DNA of 64,000 nt from Tragulus kanchil (taxonomy: Eukaryota > Chordata > Mammalia > Artiodactyla > Tragulidae). Each line of letters begins with the position of its first letter. The first letter of the stretch is position 1. The stretch spans positions 257,911,830-257,975,829 of the forward strand of contig JAIOJX010000026.1 of NCBI GenBank assembly GCA_022376925.1, read 5' to 3'. Under the pieces are notes generated by a model that saw nothing but the letters and a program-made list of their open reading frames with translations, searched no databases and was not told the origin of the DNA. The position numbers and the translations under genes were made by a program. Shown in pieces: positions 1 to 12,460 of the stretch.

Positions 1-1361
1 GGAGAGAAAAAGGGAGGGGAGGATGAGAATGAGTTTTCAGCCTGAAAATAAACTTTAGCTTTTTTTTTTTTTTTTTTTTTTGTAACATAGGACAACAAAA
101 AGAATGAATGTGCTCCCAACCTTGGTGTACTACAGAACCATTTTATAAATATTTAACATTCTATAGGACTGATTCATATATTCTCACACAACTCTGGGGC
201 AAAGCTGACCCATGCTGGGATTCAAATAAGTAAAATATAAAATACTTCATACAAAGTAATTTGATGTCCATTAGTTGTACAATTACTTCAATAAACAAAT
301 ACATGTTATAAAGGGACATCAGAAACAAAATGTTTTCAGTTATGGAACTTGCAAGCACCCATGACTCCATGTTGCTAATTCCTTTGGGAAGTGCCATTTA
401 CAATTTTTTTTTTTTTTTGGTTAAGTGTTGTGCAGGTCCTTGTAACTGCATTGTTTTTTATTAATTTATATCAGGAGTCTCAGAATTAAAATGAAGGCCT
501 TTAAAATCACTGTAGCCTGCAGTTAAAAATAAGTAAGTACCATTAGTTCTCTTAAATTTAAGAGCTAAGGTTGTCAGTCAAAAGAACGTAAGAATGTTGT
601 TTTAAAGTAGCCAGATTGCCAGTGTAAAACACTTGAGAATGCTAGCACATTTCTCAGAGATGGGCACATAAGAATAAAGCTGTATTCTGAATAGTATGCC
701 CCAGATGGGACGTTGATGAAGACCTACACAGTGCATAATTTCTTTTAAGTTCTTTTAAGCAGTCTTGTGTTCTGAGTACAATTAAAAGTCCATCAATATC
801 CCATGTACTCGTGCATTATCTATCCTGCCACACTTGGCTAATGTGTCTTATCATTTAGGTTGCTAATACTGTTCAGTGTAAAGACAGTCTTTCTGAGGTA
901 GACTGTTCAAGTTCAAGGACAAATCTTTTTCTTACGAAATGCATGACATTCAAAAAAAGACAACAAATAAATACTACATGTACAATATGTAGCAATGAGG
1001 TAGAAATGGTTATAAAGAACAATGTCTGAATATACATCAGATGAAAACAGAGAAAAATAGAAATGAATATTCTCTAGCAACTGTATATAAGCCACAAGGA
1101 AACACACCCACACCCACACACAGAGAAAGAGACAGAGAGAGGGAGGGAGAGAAAAAGGGAGGGGAGGATGAGAATGAGTTTTCAGCCTGAAAATAAACTT
1201 TAGCTTTTTTTTTTTTTTTTTTTTTGTAACATAGGACAACAAAAAGAATGAATGTGCTCCCAACCTTGGTGTACTACAGAACCATTTTATAAATATTTAA
1301 CATTCTATAGGACTGATTCATATATTCTCACACAACTCTGGGGCAAAGCTGACCCATGCTG
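1..1361. repeat. Direct duplication 1: bases 1-217 repeated at 1146-1361
   Basis: The two segments read the same, including a long T run (59-81 and about 1205-1225), at an offset of about 1144. The left copy is cut by the window edge. Copies diverge after CCCATGCTG, at 217 and 1361. The 218-1145 interval is otherwise AT-rich unique sequence in the FIGN 3' flank with no gene seen. It belongs to the set of about 1.1-kb duplications judged to be assembly artefacts. Confidence 0.9.
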
Positions 1362-1828
1362 CCGGCATTCTACATATCACTGAGACAGGGAGGTGAAATT
1401 TTCCTGCTTTCAGTCTAATTGTCTTTGACAATTGCAGTGCCTAGTGCTACACTGCTTGTGTTGTATTTAAAAATAGGGGAAAGAGGAGAGACTTGTTCAT
1501 TAAAGATGCAGTATCCCTGGTTCACACAAATGCATCTGGCAGGTTCAAAATCGAATGTCAACCAGAGGTCTTAGCAGAGTGTGAGCTTCAGTTCATCTGT
1601 GAGTTAGTCACAAGTACAGCTGGTTTTGAATTCTGAAACACTAATAGCTCCATGTGTGCTAATGTGCTTCATATGAAAATCAGTAGGTGATTCAACAACT
1701 GAAGGCCTGACTTTGCAAGAGAAAAAACATTGAAACACTTTGAATTGTAGAGTGGTCATATATATCTCTGCATATATGAAGAGAGGAAGTAACCAGTTGC
1801 TTCTGAATAATGTAAAATAAGACAGTTT

Positions 1829-3963
1829 TAAAGTTCAAATAGTTGGTGGTGAAAATAGCACACACACACACACAAACATATATGCTAATTATATATATAT
1901 ATGTATATATATTAGAACTTTAGTGGCCTCAATAGTTCAACTGTGTCCCTTTCACTTTGCAAAATTGTTTCAATGATCATGATACCCAATTCCTGCTAAA
2001 AAAGAAACATGAAAATGAGATTATAGAAGTAACCTTCTGCTTGGAGTTGGACACATTTTCAGAGAAATAAGTCTAAATGCCTCAAAAACATATCCTCCAA
2101 TTCAAAGATATATTTAAATTGACAATGACCTATTGTGGGAATAAATTTGGACTTTTTTGGATGTATTCTTCTGAAAACTGCATAGCCAAGTACTATGCAA
2201 CTGATGTAAATTGACCTTGGTATTTTACATAGCATAGCCTCTGGATAGTTTTTATCACTTGCCCAGATGGTGTTTGGCCTATGTATTTGAGTGGAATGGT
2301 TTATTTTCTCCTTGATAGGTTTCAAATGCACAAGAAAACATTATACCCGTCTATCTGCATTTGAGTAGAATACAAACTGACTAATAGATAAACACTCTGT
2401 GTGAAAGTAAATAGCCTTAAAGTATACTGCCTTCACATTCCATTGATCAGCTCAGTCAGCAAAGTTTTCTATGTTGTCACTAATGTTCTAAATATTTTGG
2501 TGAGAAGTATGTCAAGAGTGTAGAGTTTCTCCACTCGTGTCACACATAAGGTCATTATGAACTACCTCTTGAATTTCTATTGATCCTTCTACTGAAGTAG
2601 TTTCCTTCACTTCCTTTTTGTCCCTGTTGGAAATGTTACTGCAGTTGTGAAGAAAGAAATTAGGGGCTGTTAAGTATACTGGCTCAAATCCCCTGGCCAG
2701 ACGGCAAGAGATTTGGACTGGCTCATTACCTTACCTTCATTAGGAGCCTTCTCCAAAGTCTTAGCAGTCAAAAGGGGCCAAGACTATGAAGCCCCATTAC
2801 TCAGTTGGACCATCACTGATTGTACACATTCACTTCTCAGGATGTGGTATCCCACCCCACCCCAAGCTCCAGAAAGGATGAGCTCATTAGCCTTACCTTC
2901 ATCAGGAGCTCCAATCTAAAGTTCAAATAGTTGGTGGTGAAAATACACACACACACAAACATATATGCTAATTATATATATATATGTATATATATTAGAA
3001 CTTTAGTGGCCTCAATAGTTCAACTGTGTCCCTTTCACTTTGCAAAATTGTTTCAATGATCATGATACCCAATTCCTGCTAAAAAAGAAACATGAAAATG
3101 AGATTATAGAAGTAACCTTCTGCTTGGAGTTGGACACATTTTCAGCGAAATAAGTCTAAATGCCTCAAAACATATCCTCCAATTCAAAGATATATTTAAA
3201 TTGACAATGACCTATTGTGGGAATAAATTTGGACTTTTTTGGATGTATTCTTCTGAAAACTGCATAGCCAAGTACTATGCAACTGATGTAAATTGACCTT
3301 GGTATTTTACATAGCATAGCCTCTGGATAGTTTTTATCACTTGCCCAGATGGTGTTTGGCCTATGTATTTGAGTGGAATGGTTTATTTTCTCCTTGATAG
3401 GTTTCAAATGCACAAGAAAACATTATACCCGTCTATCTGCATTTGAGTAGAATACAAACTGACTAATAGATAAACACTCTGTGTGAAAGTAAATAGCCTT
3501 AAAGTATACTGCCTTCACATTCCATTGATCAGCTCAGTCAGCAAAGTTTTCTATGTTGTCACTAATGTTCTAAATATTTTGGTGAGAAGTATGTCAAGAG
3601 TGTAGAGTTTCTCCACTCGTGTCACACATAAGGTCATTATGAACTACCTCTTGAATTTCTATTGATCCTTCTACTGAAGTAGTTTCCTTCACTTCCTTTT
3701 TGTCCCTGTTGGAAATGTTACTGCAGTTGTGAAGAAAGAAATTAGGGGCTGTTAAGTAGACTGGCTCAAATCCCCTGGCCAGGTGGCAAGAGATTTGGAC
3801 TGGCTCATTACCTTACCTTCATTAGGAGCCTTCTCCAAAGTCTTAGCAGTCAAAAGGGGCCAAGACTATGAAGCCCCATTACTCAGTTGGACCATCACTG
3901 ATTGTACACATTCACTTCTCAGGATGTGGTATCCCACCCCCACCCCAAGCTCCAGAAAGGATG
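1829..3963. repeat. Direct duplication 2: 1829-2880 and 2917-3963
   Basis: The copies are nearly identical at an offset of 1083-1088. Differences include a shorter CA run in copy 2, one base near 2065/3147 and a two-base change at the GCCAG(AC/GT)GGCAAG site near 2700/3783. The 36-base filler 2881-2916 resembles a corrupted reading of 2722-2762. No gene is recognised; paired ORFs here are duplicates of noise. Confidence 0.95.
1860..1912. repeat. (CA)n and (TA)n microsatellite
   Basis: A CA run is followed by a TATATA/TGTATA run. It recurs at 2946-2997 with a shorter CA run through duplication 2. Confidence 0.9.
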
Positions 3964-5849
3964 GTCAGAAAAGAGCTCATTATGAAGCTAGTCCCTCGAA
4001 GAGCTCAAAATGCTGCCATGCAGGATCAAAGACTCACAGGAGAGCACTACCTCCTCAAAGGTCAGCCTTATCTCCCTCCACAGATCTTCTTCACTTCTTC
4101 AGCATGCCCAATTTCCTAAGAGATCAAACCCTAGAATTCATTAGGCTAAATGAAATTCACATCCGACTTCAACTTCTGCCTAAAAACATGGATTTTTGAC
4201 CACTCAGAGCTCAAAGTAATTTTTAAGTCATTTAAAGCTAAAAGCCAATATGAATGACTTTATTTTCAGTTTTATAAATGAGTCTGTAAAACACAATAGT
4301 GCAGTCATATATTTGGCATCAACTCTTACCAGCCACAGGAATGTGGGTCAATACTGGATTTTCCAAAGTTGTCTAAATAAGATTGGGTTTGTCAAAACTT
4401 GCCAGTTGCTTTCAAGTGAACACAGCATGTTGGCGGAAATGAAATGTGACGTCCAAAAGACTAAAAATAGGTCAGCACTGTGCAAAAGTAATCTTGTCAG
4501 TGAGATCAATACGAACCTACAAGTTAATGGGGGTATTATAATTTCCTTACAATAAGGGATATGGGCAGGGTAGTGTGAGAACATGCTGTAGTGTTTATTC
4601 ACTTGTGAAAAGCAGAGGATGTACTTGAATATTATTTTTTGTATCCTTAATGAAAGGCACTACTATTTAATATGGAATTATTCATATGTAAGAACAGGTT
4701 TAATTCATAGAAAATCATAGTAAATTAAATCCTAGTTCACTTGCTCAGTTTTAAAAGAATGTCATATATTTCAATGTAGTTTCCTTCACTTCCTTTTTGT
4801 CCCTGTTGGAAATGTTACTGCAGTTGTGAAGAAAGAAATTAGGGGCTGTTAAGTAGACTGGCTCAAATCCCCTGGCCAGGTGGCAAGAGATTTGGACTGG
4901 CTCATTACCTTACCTTCATTAGGAGCCTTCTCCAAAGTCTTAGCAGTCAAAAGGGGCCAAGACTATGAAGCCCCATTACTCAGTTGGACCATCACTGATT
5001 GTACACATTCACTTCTCAGGATGTGGTATCCCACCCCCACCCCAAGCTCCAGAAAGGATGGTCAGAAAAGAGCTCATTATGAAGCTAGTCCCTCGAAGAG
5101 CTCAAAATGCTGCCATGCAGGATCAAAGACTCACAGGAGAGCACTACCTCCTCAAAGGTCAGCCTTATCTCCCTCCACAGATCTTCTTCACTTCTTCAGC
5201 ATGCCCAATTTCCTAAGAGATCAAACCCTAGAATTCATTAGGCTAAATGAAATTCACATCCGACTTCAACTTCTGCCTAAAAACATGGATTTTTGACCAC
5301 TCAGAGCTCAAAGTAATTTTTAAGTCATTTAAAGCTAAAAGCCAATATGAATGACTTTATTTTCAGTTTTATAAATGAGTCTGTAAAACACAATAGTGCA
5401 GTCATATATTTGGCATCAACTCTTACCAGCCACAGGAATGTGGGTCAATACTGGATTTTCCAAAGTTGTCTAAATAAGATTGGGTTTGTCAAAACTTGCC
5501 AGTTGCTTTCAAGTGAACACAGCATGTTGGCGGAAATGAAATGTGACGTCCAAAAGACTAAAAATAGGTCAGCACTGTGCAAAAGTAATCTTGTCAGTGA
5601 GATCAATACGAACCTACAAGTTAATGGGGGTATTATAATTTCCTTACAATAAGGGATATGGGCAGGGTAGTGTGAGAACATGCTGTAGTGTTTATTCACT
5701 TGTGAAAAGCAGAGGATGTACTTGAATATTATTTTTTGTATCCTTAATGAAAGGCACTACTATTTAATATGGAATTATTCATATGTAAGAACAGGTTTAA
5801 TTCATAGAAAATCATAGTAAATTAAATCCTAGTTCACTTGCTCAGTTTT
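3679..5849. repeat. Direct duplication 3: 3679-4752 and 4776-5849
   Basis: Both copies are 1074 bases long at a constant offset of 1097, with no indel found. The first 285 bases overlap copy 2 of the preceding duplication, so 3679-3963 is present three times. The 23-base filler 4753-4775 resembles unique sequence beyond copy 2 (around 5883-5909). Confidence 0.95.
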
Positions 5850-7951
5850 TAGCAACAAGAAAAATAAGAAAAAGGGGGAGTAATGATCAAGTGTCATATA
5901 ATTTCAGAAGTATCATGATGTCCTTCATTAGCTTTCTCTATGTTAAGCATTTCAGAGAATCTGACATTGTATATGAAATCATTAAAAAATACGGAAGGAA
6001 AACAAAACAATAACAGAAAGACCTTTCTTAGGGCTTCTCATTGCATTTATTTAAAATTTAAAAAAATGTACATCACTTTTTGAACACATAAAATGCCAGT
6101 GCTTTGCAACAGTTTTGTTACTGTATCTCTCAACTAAAAAATAAAAAAAAAAAAAAAAAACAGGAAAAATACATTCAAAAAGCAAGGCTGCACTGCTTAT
6201 GCACGGGCAGTGGCTTTGGAAGGCTACAGCCTACACTGTGTCTGTTCAGAGGCATTGCCGAACATCAGTCAGCTAGCAATGAAAAGTTGCACATAAAGCC
6301 TTAAAGGATACAAAGAACAACTTGGTGGGGAGTGGGAGGAATGGGAAATTAAGAAAAATGCCACATATGCTGTTAAGAGTAGGGATGGGCCAAGGTGGAA
6401 GTGTGCATGAAGACGAACGCTTTTTGGAAAGAAGATTTATAGGCAAAGATGGGAGAAAAAGTAACATGTTTGGCAAGTTAGATCTGTGCACGTGCCTGTG
6501 TGTCTACGTCCAATTTCCTATTTGACTTTCCAAGAGAAATGTAACAAAACTGAGGTAGAAATGAATGTGGGAGCACTAGAGTCCAGAAGATTTCAAAATG
6601 AGAAGCAAAATTGCACTGACAAGAGAGGAGTCAAAAAGGAGAGGGGATGTAGATATATTATCTGAGGAGATACATAAATGTTGGTTGTTTTCTGTATTTG
6701 TTGGTTTGCTTGTTTGTTTTGGCTGCGATCGTCTGTGTTCTGTCAAACAGCACGGTGAGCCTATCAGCTCGATTACTGAAGAGAATGACTCCATTCACAG
6801 CAGTTTCCAGAGAGAACTTGCAAACCACTACCACCACCACCACCATTACCACCTCTGCAGGAAAAGGCAGTCCTGGTTTTTAGGTACTGTGACTTTCAGG
6901 GTCTGAAACAGCTCTTGTGGCTGACTGCTCTAGACACTAACACAAATCGAGTAAGTAGCTTTCCATTAACCAGTGTACCTTTTAAGAACATTTTCACTTC
7001 GTTATCAAGGAGCAATGTACGAAGAACTCTTGTAGGTATTGATAGAAATAATTATTTTTGCTCTGGTTAATTCCCCATAATTAGCGAAAGAACCTTTTTA
7101 GAAAAATCCTTCCATTTTTACTTTCAATTGTAAATATTCAGTTGTATCACACGTCAGTATTTTTTCTGGATACATTCAAAGTAATTTTTCTTGCTATTTT
7201 CCAATTGTTGAGGTAAACATACATTTTCATATAAAGTAACATTGAAGCCTATCCCATTACTCTCAGCAGTACATAGTGCTTTCAACACATTCCTTTGAGG
7301 TACTGTACAAATCACAATCACTTTCCTGAGTTTTTGCAGACAAGAACATTAAAAGAAATGAACTGCAGAAATTAAGGTCCAGATTACCGTTACCCTGTTT
7401 TACCTGTTCTTAGTTTAATACTGCAGAACAGACAGGATTGAGGAATACTGTTGCTCTTAAAATGGCAAAAATCTGGTTTTCTGTCGAAACATAACCGTTC
7501 ATCTCTTTAGTCCAACAATGTTTGAAGTTAAAGCTCTTTATATTAGCACATGCCACCAATGTAATTGTGAGGCAAACAAAAAATAAAGCACCACTCCAGG
7601 CACTTGACAGCAACTAAATCTCGAGAACAGCAGAATGGAATCAACACACAGGGTTCATGTCCTTCCGAAATCAACACACTTGCACCTTGCTCCTTGGCGA
7701 GTGTTGTCTAGCTTGAACCAAACTGAGCATCAGCGGATGCTTCTGTTATCTGGGGCATTCCCAACAGAAGCTCTGAGTGGATGCCTTCTTCCTCCAAATC
7801 TACCCTGACTCTATAGATGCAACTTAATCGTCTTCTTCCCCAGTACCCTTTGCGATTTAAACACTACTGGAAAGGGGCTCTATACCCTATGTAGCAGGTT
7901 TTATGTGTGTGTGTGCCAACATTCATTACATTTTTTTTTTTAAAGAAGTTA
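5850..7951 (-). other. FIGN: Probable FIGN 3' UTR (distal end uncertain)
   Basis: This unique AT-rich sequence directly follows the FIGN stop codon and has no sustained reading frame that resembles protein. FIGN transcripts are known to have long 3' UTRs, so transcription may run further, into the duplicated block below 5849. It contains a short (CCA/ACC)n run near 6828-6851, A- and T-rich tracts and a poly-A run near 6142-6160. Its extent is inferred only from position. Confidence 0.5.
6046..6051 (-). terminator. Candidate polyadenylation hexamer AATAAA
   Basis: TTTATT on the plus strand reads AATAAA on the FIGN strand, about 1.9 kb after the stop. Other matches exist farther on (for example 4257-4262 and its duplicate near 5354-5359), so use of this one is a guess. 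Confidence 0.2.
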
Positions 7952-10203
7952 TCACTGACTGCAACCAAACATTTTGTTCCATTCAACATACATATCAAGC
8001 TCTTTTTGAGATATGCTAGGCTGAATCTTGCAGAAAGCATTTTCAAAGTCTTGATATGTAATGGGTCTCAACTGGCTGGGCATAATGGCTGAAAGGTCTG
8101 TGGCTGGCATGGCATGGAGGGGGCCCACCGCTGCTTCCTGACACAAATGAGCCACGTCGAGTCCAGAAAAGCCTTCTGTGCGCTGGACGAGCAGTGCAAA
8201 CTCCTTGTCATTGAGACAGTAATTGTGCTGTGAGAGCAGTTGTACTATGATCTGGTGCCTCGCTGTGCTGTCAGGGAGTGGGATTAAAAGTCGTTTCATG
8301 AAGTACCTCCGAAGAGATTCATCTATCTCTTCTGGTTTACTGGTGGCACAGATCACGATGATTTGGTCCTCAGCTGACGTGAGCACAGTGTCCAGCTGCA
8401 TCAGAAATTCGGTTCTCATCCGACTGACTGGACTGTGCTCCTCACCCACTTGAGAGGAGAGGAGCATGTCAATGTCACTAACAAAAATCACTGAGGGCTG
8501 ACGACATCTGGCCACGAGGAAAGAGGCGTGGATAATTTTCTCGGCTTCTCCTAACCACTTGGCGATAAGTCCAGAACCGGCGATTTTGAAAAACGTGGCC
8601 CCCAGCTGACTAGCTATGCATCTGCCCAATAAGGTTTTGCCTGTTCCCCGAGGTCCAAACAAAAGGATGCTCCGAGGTAAGGCCGTCAGTCCACTGAACG
8701 CGTCGGACCTCAACACCGGCCATAACACCTCCTCTTTAATGACGGCCTTTACCAGGTCGAGACCGGCAATGTCATTCCAGTCCACTGGCGGTCCCTGGGT
8801 GATAATCTCATTGGTGACCAGGTCAATGAGGTGCGTGTCAGTATTCTTCAGTTGCTCGTCCACGGAGTGGTTGGCTGAGGTAGCTGCACGGAGTCCAGGG
8901 CCTTGCATCGGGTGAGAGAGGAGCTGCCTGTGCTCGTCCCCGTGTTCACTCATTCCTGGCGACGTGTACTTCCCAAAGGAGTCACTGGATCTTGATCCCA
9001 ATGAATTTTTAGCAGTACTGTAGGAAGGAGGGGTCAGAGCCCTACCGGACTGGCTGCTGAATTTCCTTTGCTGCTCAGAGGACATTAGCTGCTTCGTTGG
9101 CTTAAATGCTAAGGATGATGTTTCAGCACTTCTGTCAAAGCCATTCCCCCGATTTGAGTTTGAAATGCTGTTGTCGGACATTCTGTACATAGGACTCTGT
9201 GTCGATCTCTGTTGGCCATAGCTGTAATTTCCATAACTGGAGTCCATGTCTCCTTGCCCTGCCATATAGAAAGCTTTCCGTTTGAGAGAACTTGCCGAAC
9301 TGTTTGTCAGAGCCGAGGGGGCGATAGGGGTCAAACCGTGACCCTGGTAGGTGTAGCCAGGAACAGTGGTGGGGGGCAAGGGGGTGGGAGCAGGAATTCC
9401 TGAAGGCAGGTAGGCGGAAGGAGGAGGGGGCGCACCCCCAGGGCTGTACCCCGACCCCACAGCAGTCTGAGGATAGCTGGCAGAGGGGTAGCTGTAACTG
9501 GAGAGATTAGAAGTCCCATTGTAGCCTGGGACCAGGGCTGGCGGTGGAGGAGGTGGTGGCGGCGGCTGTAGGAGCCCAGAGCTATGCAGAGGAGAAGGAT
9601 GAGGCGAAGGAAGTGCAGGTGCTGGCTGGCTACTGTACGTCGAATGCAAATAGGAGCCGTTGTATCCTGGGGCATATTCCTGAGACGGGAGCCCTGTATG
9701 AAGACTAGGTACAGAGTGGCTTCCACAGGTACTACTGGAATAACTAGGCTCTGTCAGGTTGCTGGCCACCCCTGGAGAGCTCCCTATACTTGCAGAGACA
9801 TCTGCTGGAGGGAGGGCTGAACTGACTCCAGCTTTGCTGGCAGCGATGACGTCCGGAACACAGTTCATGGGATAAACAGCGTCTGAATTCAAGGAAGGCT
9901 GCCAGGCGTCGCTTTCATTTTTCCGACCGTTCACTAGTCCTGACGGTGTGTCCGTGTAGTTACTGAGGACGGGTCGGTCCACGGGGCCTTCCAAAATGCC
10001 AGAATACTTCTCTGCATATTTCTTCAGTAGGTTTGATGCAGTCAGAGCAGATATGTCATCATTTGCCCAGGCGTACTGGTAGGTGCGCTGCAAGTGACCT
10101 CTGTAAGCTTCCACTTTGTGGGCGGGAGACCGAGTTGTGGAGGAGATGTCAAAGTGCTGCTCGGGCCACTGGGCGTGCTCCGGCGTCCACTGCATCTTCA
10201 AGC
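7952..10203 (-). CDS. FIGN: Fidgetin, terminal coding exon (partial CDS; 5' coding exon not seen)
   Basis: This exon encodes nearly all of fidgetin, a nuclear and centrosomal AAA ATPase of the katanin/spastin/VPS4 (meiotic) clade that severs microtubules. The frame is open from the acceptor to TGA at 7952-7954. Numbering Leu (TTG at 10201) as 1, a Pro/Ser/Tyr/Gly-rich low-complexity N-terminal half includes a proline run near 213-221. The AAA module follows: Walker A GPRGTGKT at 516-523 (bases 8633-8656), Walker B region VIFVSDID at 571-578 (8468-8491), the second region of homology with ATSKPEE and paired arginines LRRYF, and a VPS4-type C-terminal helix ending KMFGCSQ. Both Walker B acids are replaced (Ser-Asp for Asp-Glu) and sensor 1 Asn is Ser; fidgetin is known to deviate from the AAA consensus. 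There is no ATG at 10201; the first in-frame ATG is at 10195. The known protein begins about nine residues earlier, so the start is on another exon. Length agrees with mammalian fidgetin (about 759 aa). There is no frameshift or internal stop, and the exon lies outside the duplicated blocks. Confidence 0.97.
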
Positions 10204-10240
10204 CTAAAGACGTGGAGGAGAAGGTGGATTTACTTAGATG
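10204..10240 (-). other. FIGN: Splice acceptor of the FIGN terminal coding exon
   Basis: On the minus strand a pyrimidine-rich tract (CCACCTTCTCCTCCACGTC) runs into TTTAG, with the AG at 10205-10204. The exon opens with GC completing a split Gly codon, then TTG AAG ATG. A CTAAG-like branch-point candidate lies near 10232-10237. This fits the known fidgetin junction, where Gly-Leu-Lys-Met follows a short N-terminal coding exon. Confidence 0.85.
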
Positions 10241-11095
10241 CTCATCACAACTGTTACAGCTTTTCCTCCCAGCCTCTTTTATTCCCTATTATTTTACCGA
10301 CGATAGCGATATGATAAAAGGGTTTCCACAGTTTATAACACCTATTACGGTCTCTATCATGCATACACTTGAAAAAGGAGTGAATTTCAGCCCTAGATAT
10401 AAAAAGTAAACTGAATTTAAATGAAAGTGCTTTAGAAGTGCCACTGTTTTTTCATTCTTAAGTAACAAGCACATTTATTTCTGCTAAGCCTATAGAGTTA
10501 CTTGCTACACAGACACAGACACACATATATATGTACACACACATTCCTGTCAAATGAGAAGTCAATCATAGGTTCTCACAGTAAAATATGCACACATTTT
10601 AAATATCTAGCACGTGATAAGTATTAGCATGTACAATTTCTAGCTATGCTATCTCTTCACATCCTAGTTTCTGTTTTATATTTTAAACAATACAAAAATG
10701 AGACACAGCTGACAGATCACATCTAGGATACCTCTCTTATTGGGTACTGAACACCTAGTTAGCACAGTATAATGCTCCCTGTGCAGAACAATATGACACA
10801 GACATAGCAGGTCATTCCATAATCCAACTCTCATCTAAAGTGGTCCACGACAGTTTCAAATCTGCTTCGTGGAGTGCAGCAAAGCAATCTCCCAGGCAGC
10901 GCTCCATCGCTTTCATCGCACAAAGCCTACAACTCGGTATGAATTACAACTGGCTCCTTTCTGCCTCTCAGTTCTGTTGTTGAAACTCTGGAAAAAAAAA
11001 ACAAAACAAGCATCACTTGTCTGTCGGTCTTCTAGCTAGCATTCTCCTTCCTTCTGTTATCATCTTTGCCTTAAAGCTTGCAAGGTTGTAAGAGC

Positions 11096-11145
11096 AGAGA
11101 ATATATATATATATACATATATATGTATATATATATACACACATA
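11096..11145. repeat. (TA)n microsatellite
   Basis: Alternating TA with CATA and GTATA interruptions, ending in CACACA. A purine-rich GA stretch follows to about 11210. Confidence 0.9.
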
Positions 11146-11370
11146 GAAAGAAAGAGAGTAGGGGGGAGATAGAGAGGAAGGAAGCAGGTAAAAGGGAAGA
11201 TAAGAACAGAGAGAATCTAGATTCTGACTAATCTATGTATAGTAGTATAACCTCGAACAGTACAACTAGAAACTGAGATGCTATGTGTAACTCTATCATC
11301 TGCTACTGACTGAAGCAAGCTGGCTAGGTAACCAACTATACAGGAGTAGTTTCTCATTTAAGAGAAAATA

Positions 11371-11544
11371 CAAAGCAGGGACTTCCCTGATGGTCCAGTA
11401 GTTAAGAATCCACCTTGCAATAACTAAGCCTGAGTACCACAACCAATGAGCCACAACTAGATAATCTGTGCGTGGCAAAGAAAGATCCTGAGTGCCACAA
11501 CTAGGACCTAACACAGCCAAAAAAAATTCCTTTTTTTTTTTTTG
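11371..11544 (+). mobile_element. CHR-like tRNA-Glu SINE
   Basis: It starts GGGACTTCCCTGATGGTCC and continues with repeats of the CACAACTA type up to ACACAGCC and an A/T tail. AAGAGAAAATA occurs on both sides (11360-11370 and 11545-11555) as a probable target-site duplication. An internal deletion removed the B-box region. Confidence 0.8.
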
Positions 11545-12109
11545 AAGAGAAAATAAGTAGAATCAGAATCATTTGAATTTTACAGTTTAAAGAGCGACCT
11601 TAGACATTACCTTATTTCCCACATTAGGGAACCGGTATCCAAAGGGATTCATAATGTACCCTCGAGGACACACGTATAGTTAGTTACAGAAGAGCAATGG
11701 AACCCTGTTCTATTTCCTAATGCTGACTTGTCCTAATCTTTTCTTGATTGGAACACTTCCTATTCTGATACAGCTATATTAAGCAGCCCTCCTTAATCTC
11801 CTTTGTATTACCCTAAGTGAATTTTGCAAACTCTCTTGTGCCCTCTGGCAGAGAGTCCTTGATAAGAAGGAGGTCTGGTCTAAATGAAGCATTTGTGGCA
11901 TCAGCTCCCTTCTGAATTATTGCAGTCTATTTTGACAGTTCCTACCCCCTTCTGTTTTCCTCCTCCAACCCCTTTAGCTCTTCATTACCTGACTCTGGCT
12001 TCTGACACGGCCAGTTTTGACTTCCTGAGCTCAACTGAACATAGCGCAGAGTTTGGTAACAGAATGGCATGTTGATTCCCTTCTGACTCCCTCTTCCTTG
12101 TTTGCAAAA

Positions 12110-12460
12110 GCACTGCACCAGACACTGGAAGTTAATTAGCAGGATGATGCTGTGCTAATTGTGTTAATTTACAAGGTTTTAGTCAAAGAGAATCATGCCA
12201 GGGCTGGCACTGCTGTCATGCTTCCGACTTAATGATTAAGAAATACTGAAAACAAGGTGGGAAGGATTGCAGTAATTACACAATAAATGAATAAAGCAAC
12301 AGGATTCATTTGCAAATATATTTTACTGCAGTTGTACTCATTTGCATTTGGATTTTAAAAAAGGATCCATGTAGATATTCATTTGCAAATCACCATCTCC
12401 GTTAAATTAACTCTGAATGCTGCACTGTAAAACTTAATCAAGCTTCACACAGATGAATAT
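12110..12460. promoter_or_regulatory. Candidate conserved noncoding enhancer
   Basis: It is dense in homeodomain cores (TTAATTAGC, GCTAATTGTGTTAATTT, TTAATGATTAA) and octamer-like ATTTGCAT/ATTTGCAAAT sites, with non-repetitive complex sequence. FIGN lies in a region known to be rich in deeply conserved noncoding elements. Conservation itself cannot be seen from one sequence. Confidence 0.35.

Noticed and set aside
161..1263. ORFs of 78 aa (161-397) and 116 aa (913-1263) on the minus strand
   Set aside because: They are low-complexity frames (Lys or Ser/Phe/Leu runs from poly-A/T and CA/GA tracts) with no protein features.
3783..4199. Paired identical ORFs of 138 aa (3783 and 4880), with partners of 83 and 101 aa
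   Set aside because: They repeat only because the DNA segment is duplicated. Composition shows no domain, and competing frames are open in the same place.
9331..9726. 131-aa minus-strand ORF and several plus-strand ORFs inside 7952-10203
   Set aside because: They are shadow frames of the GC-rich FIGN coding exon.
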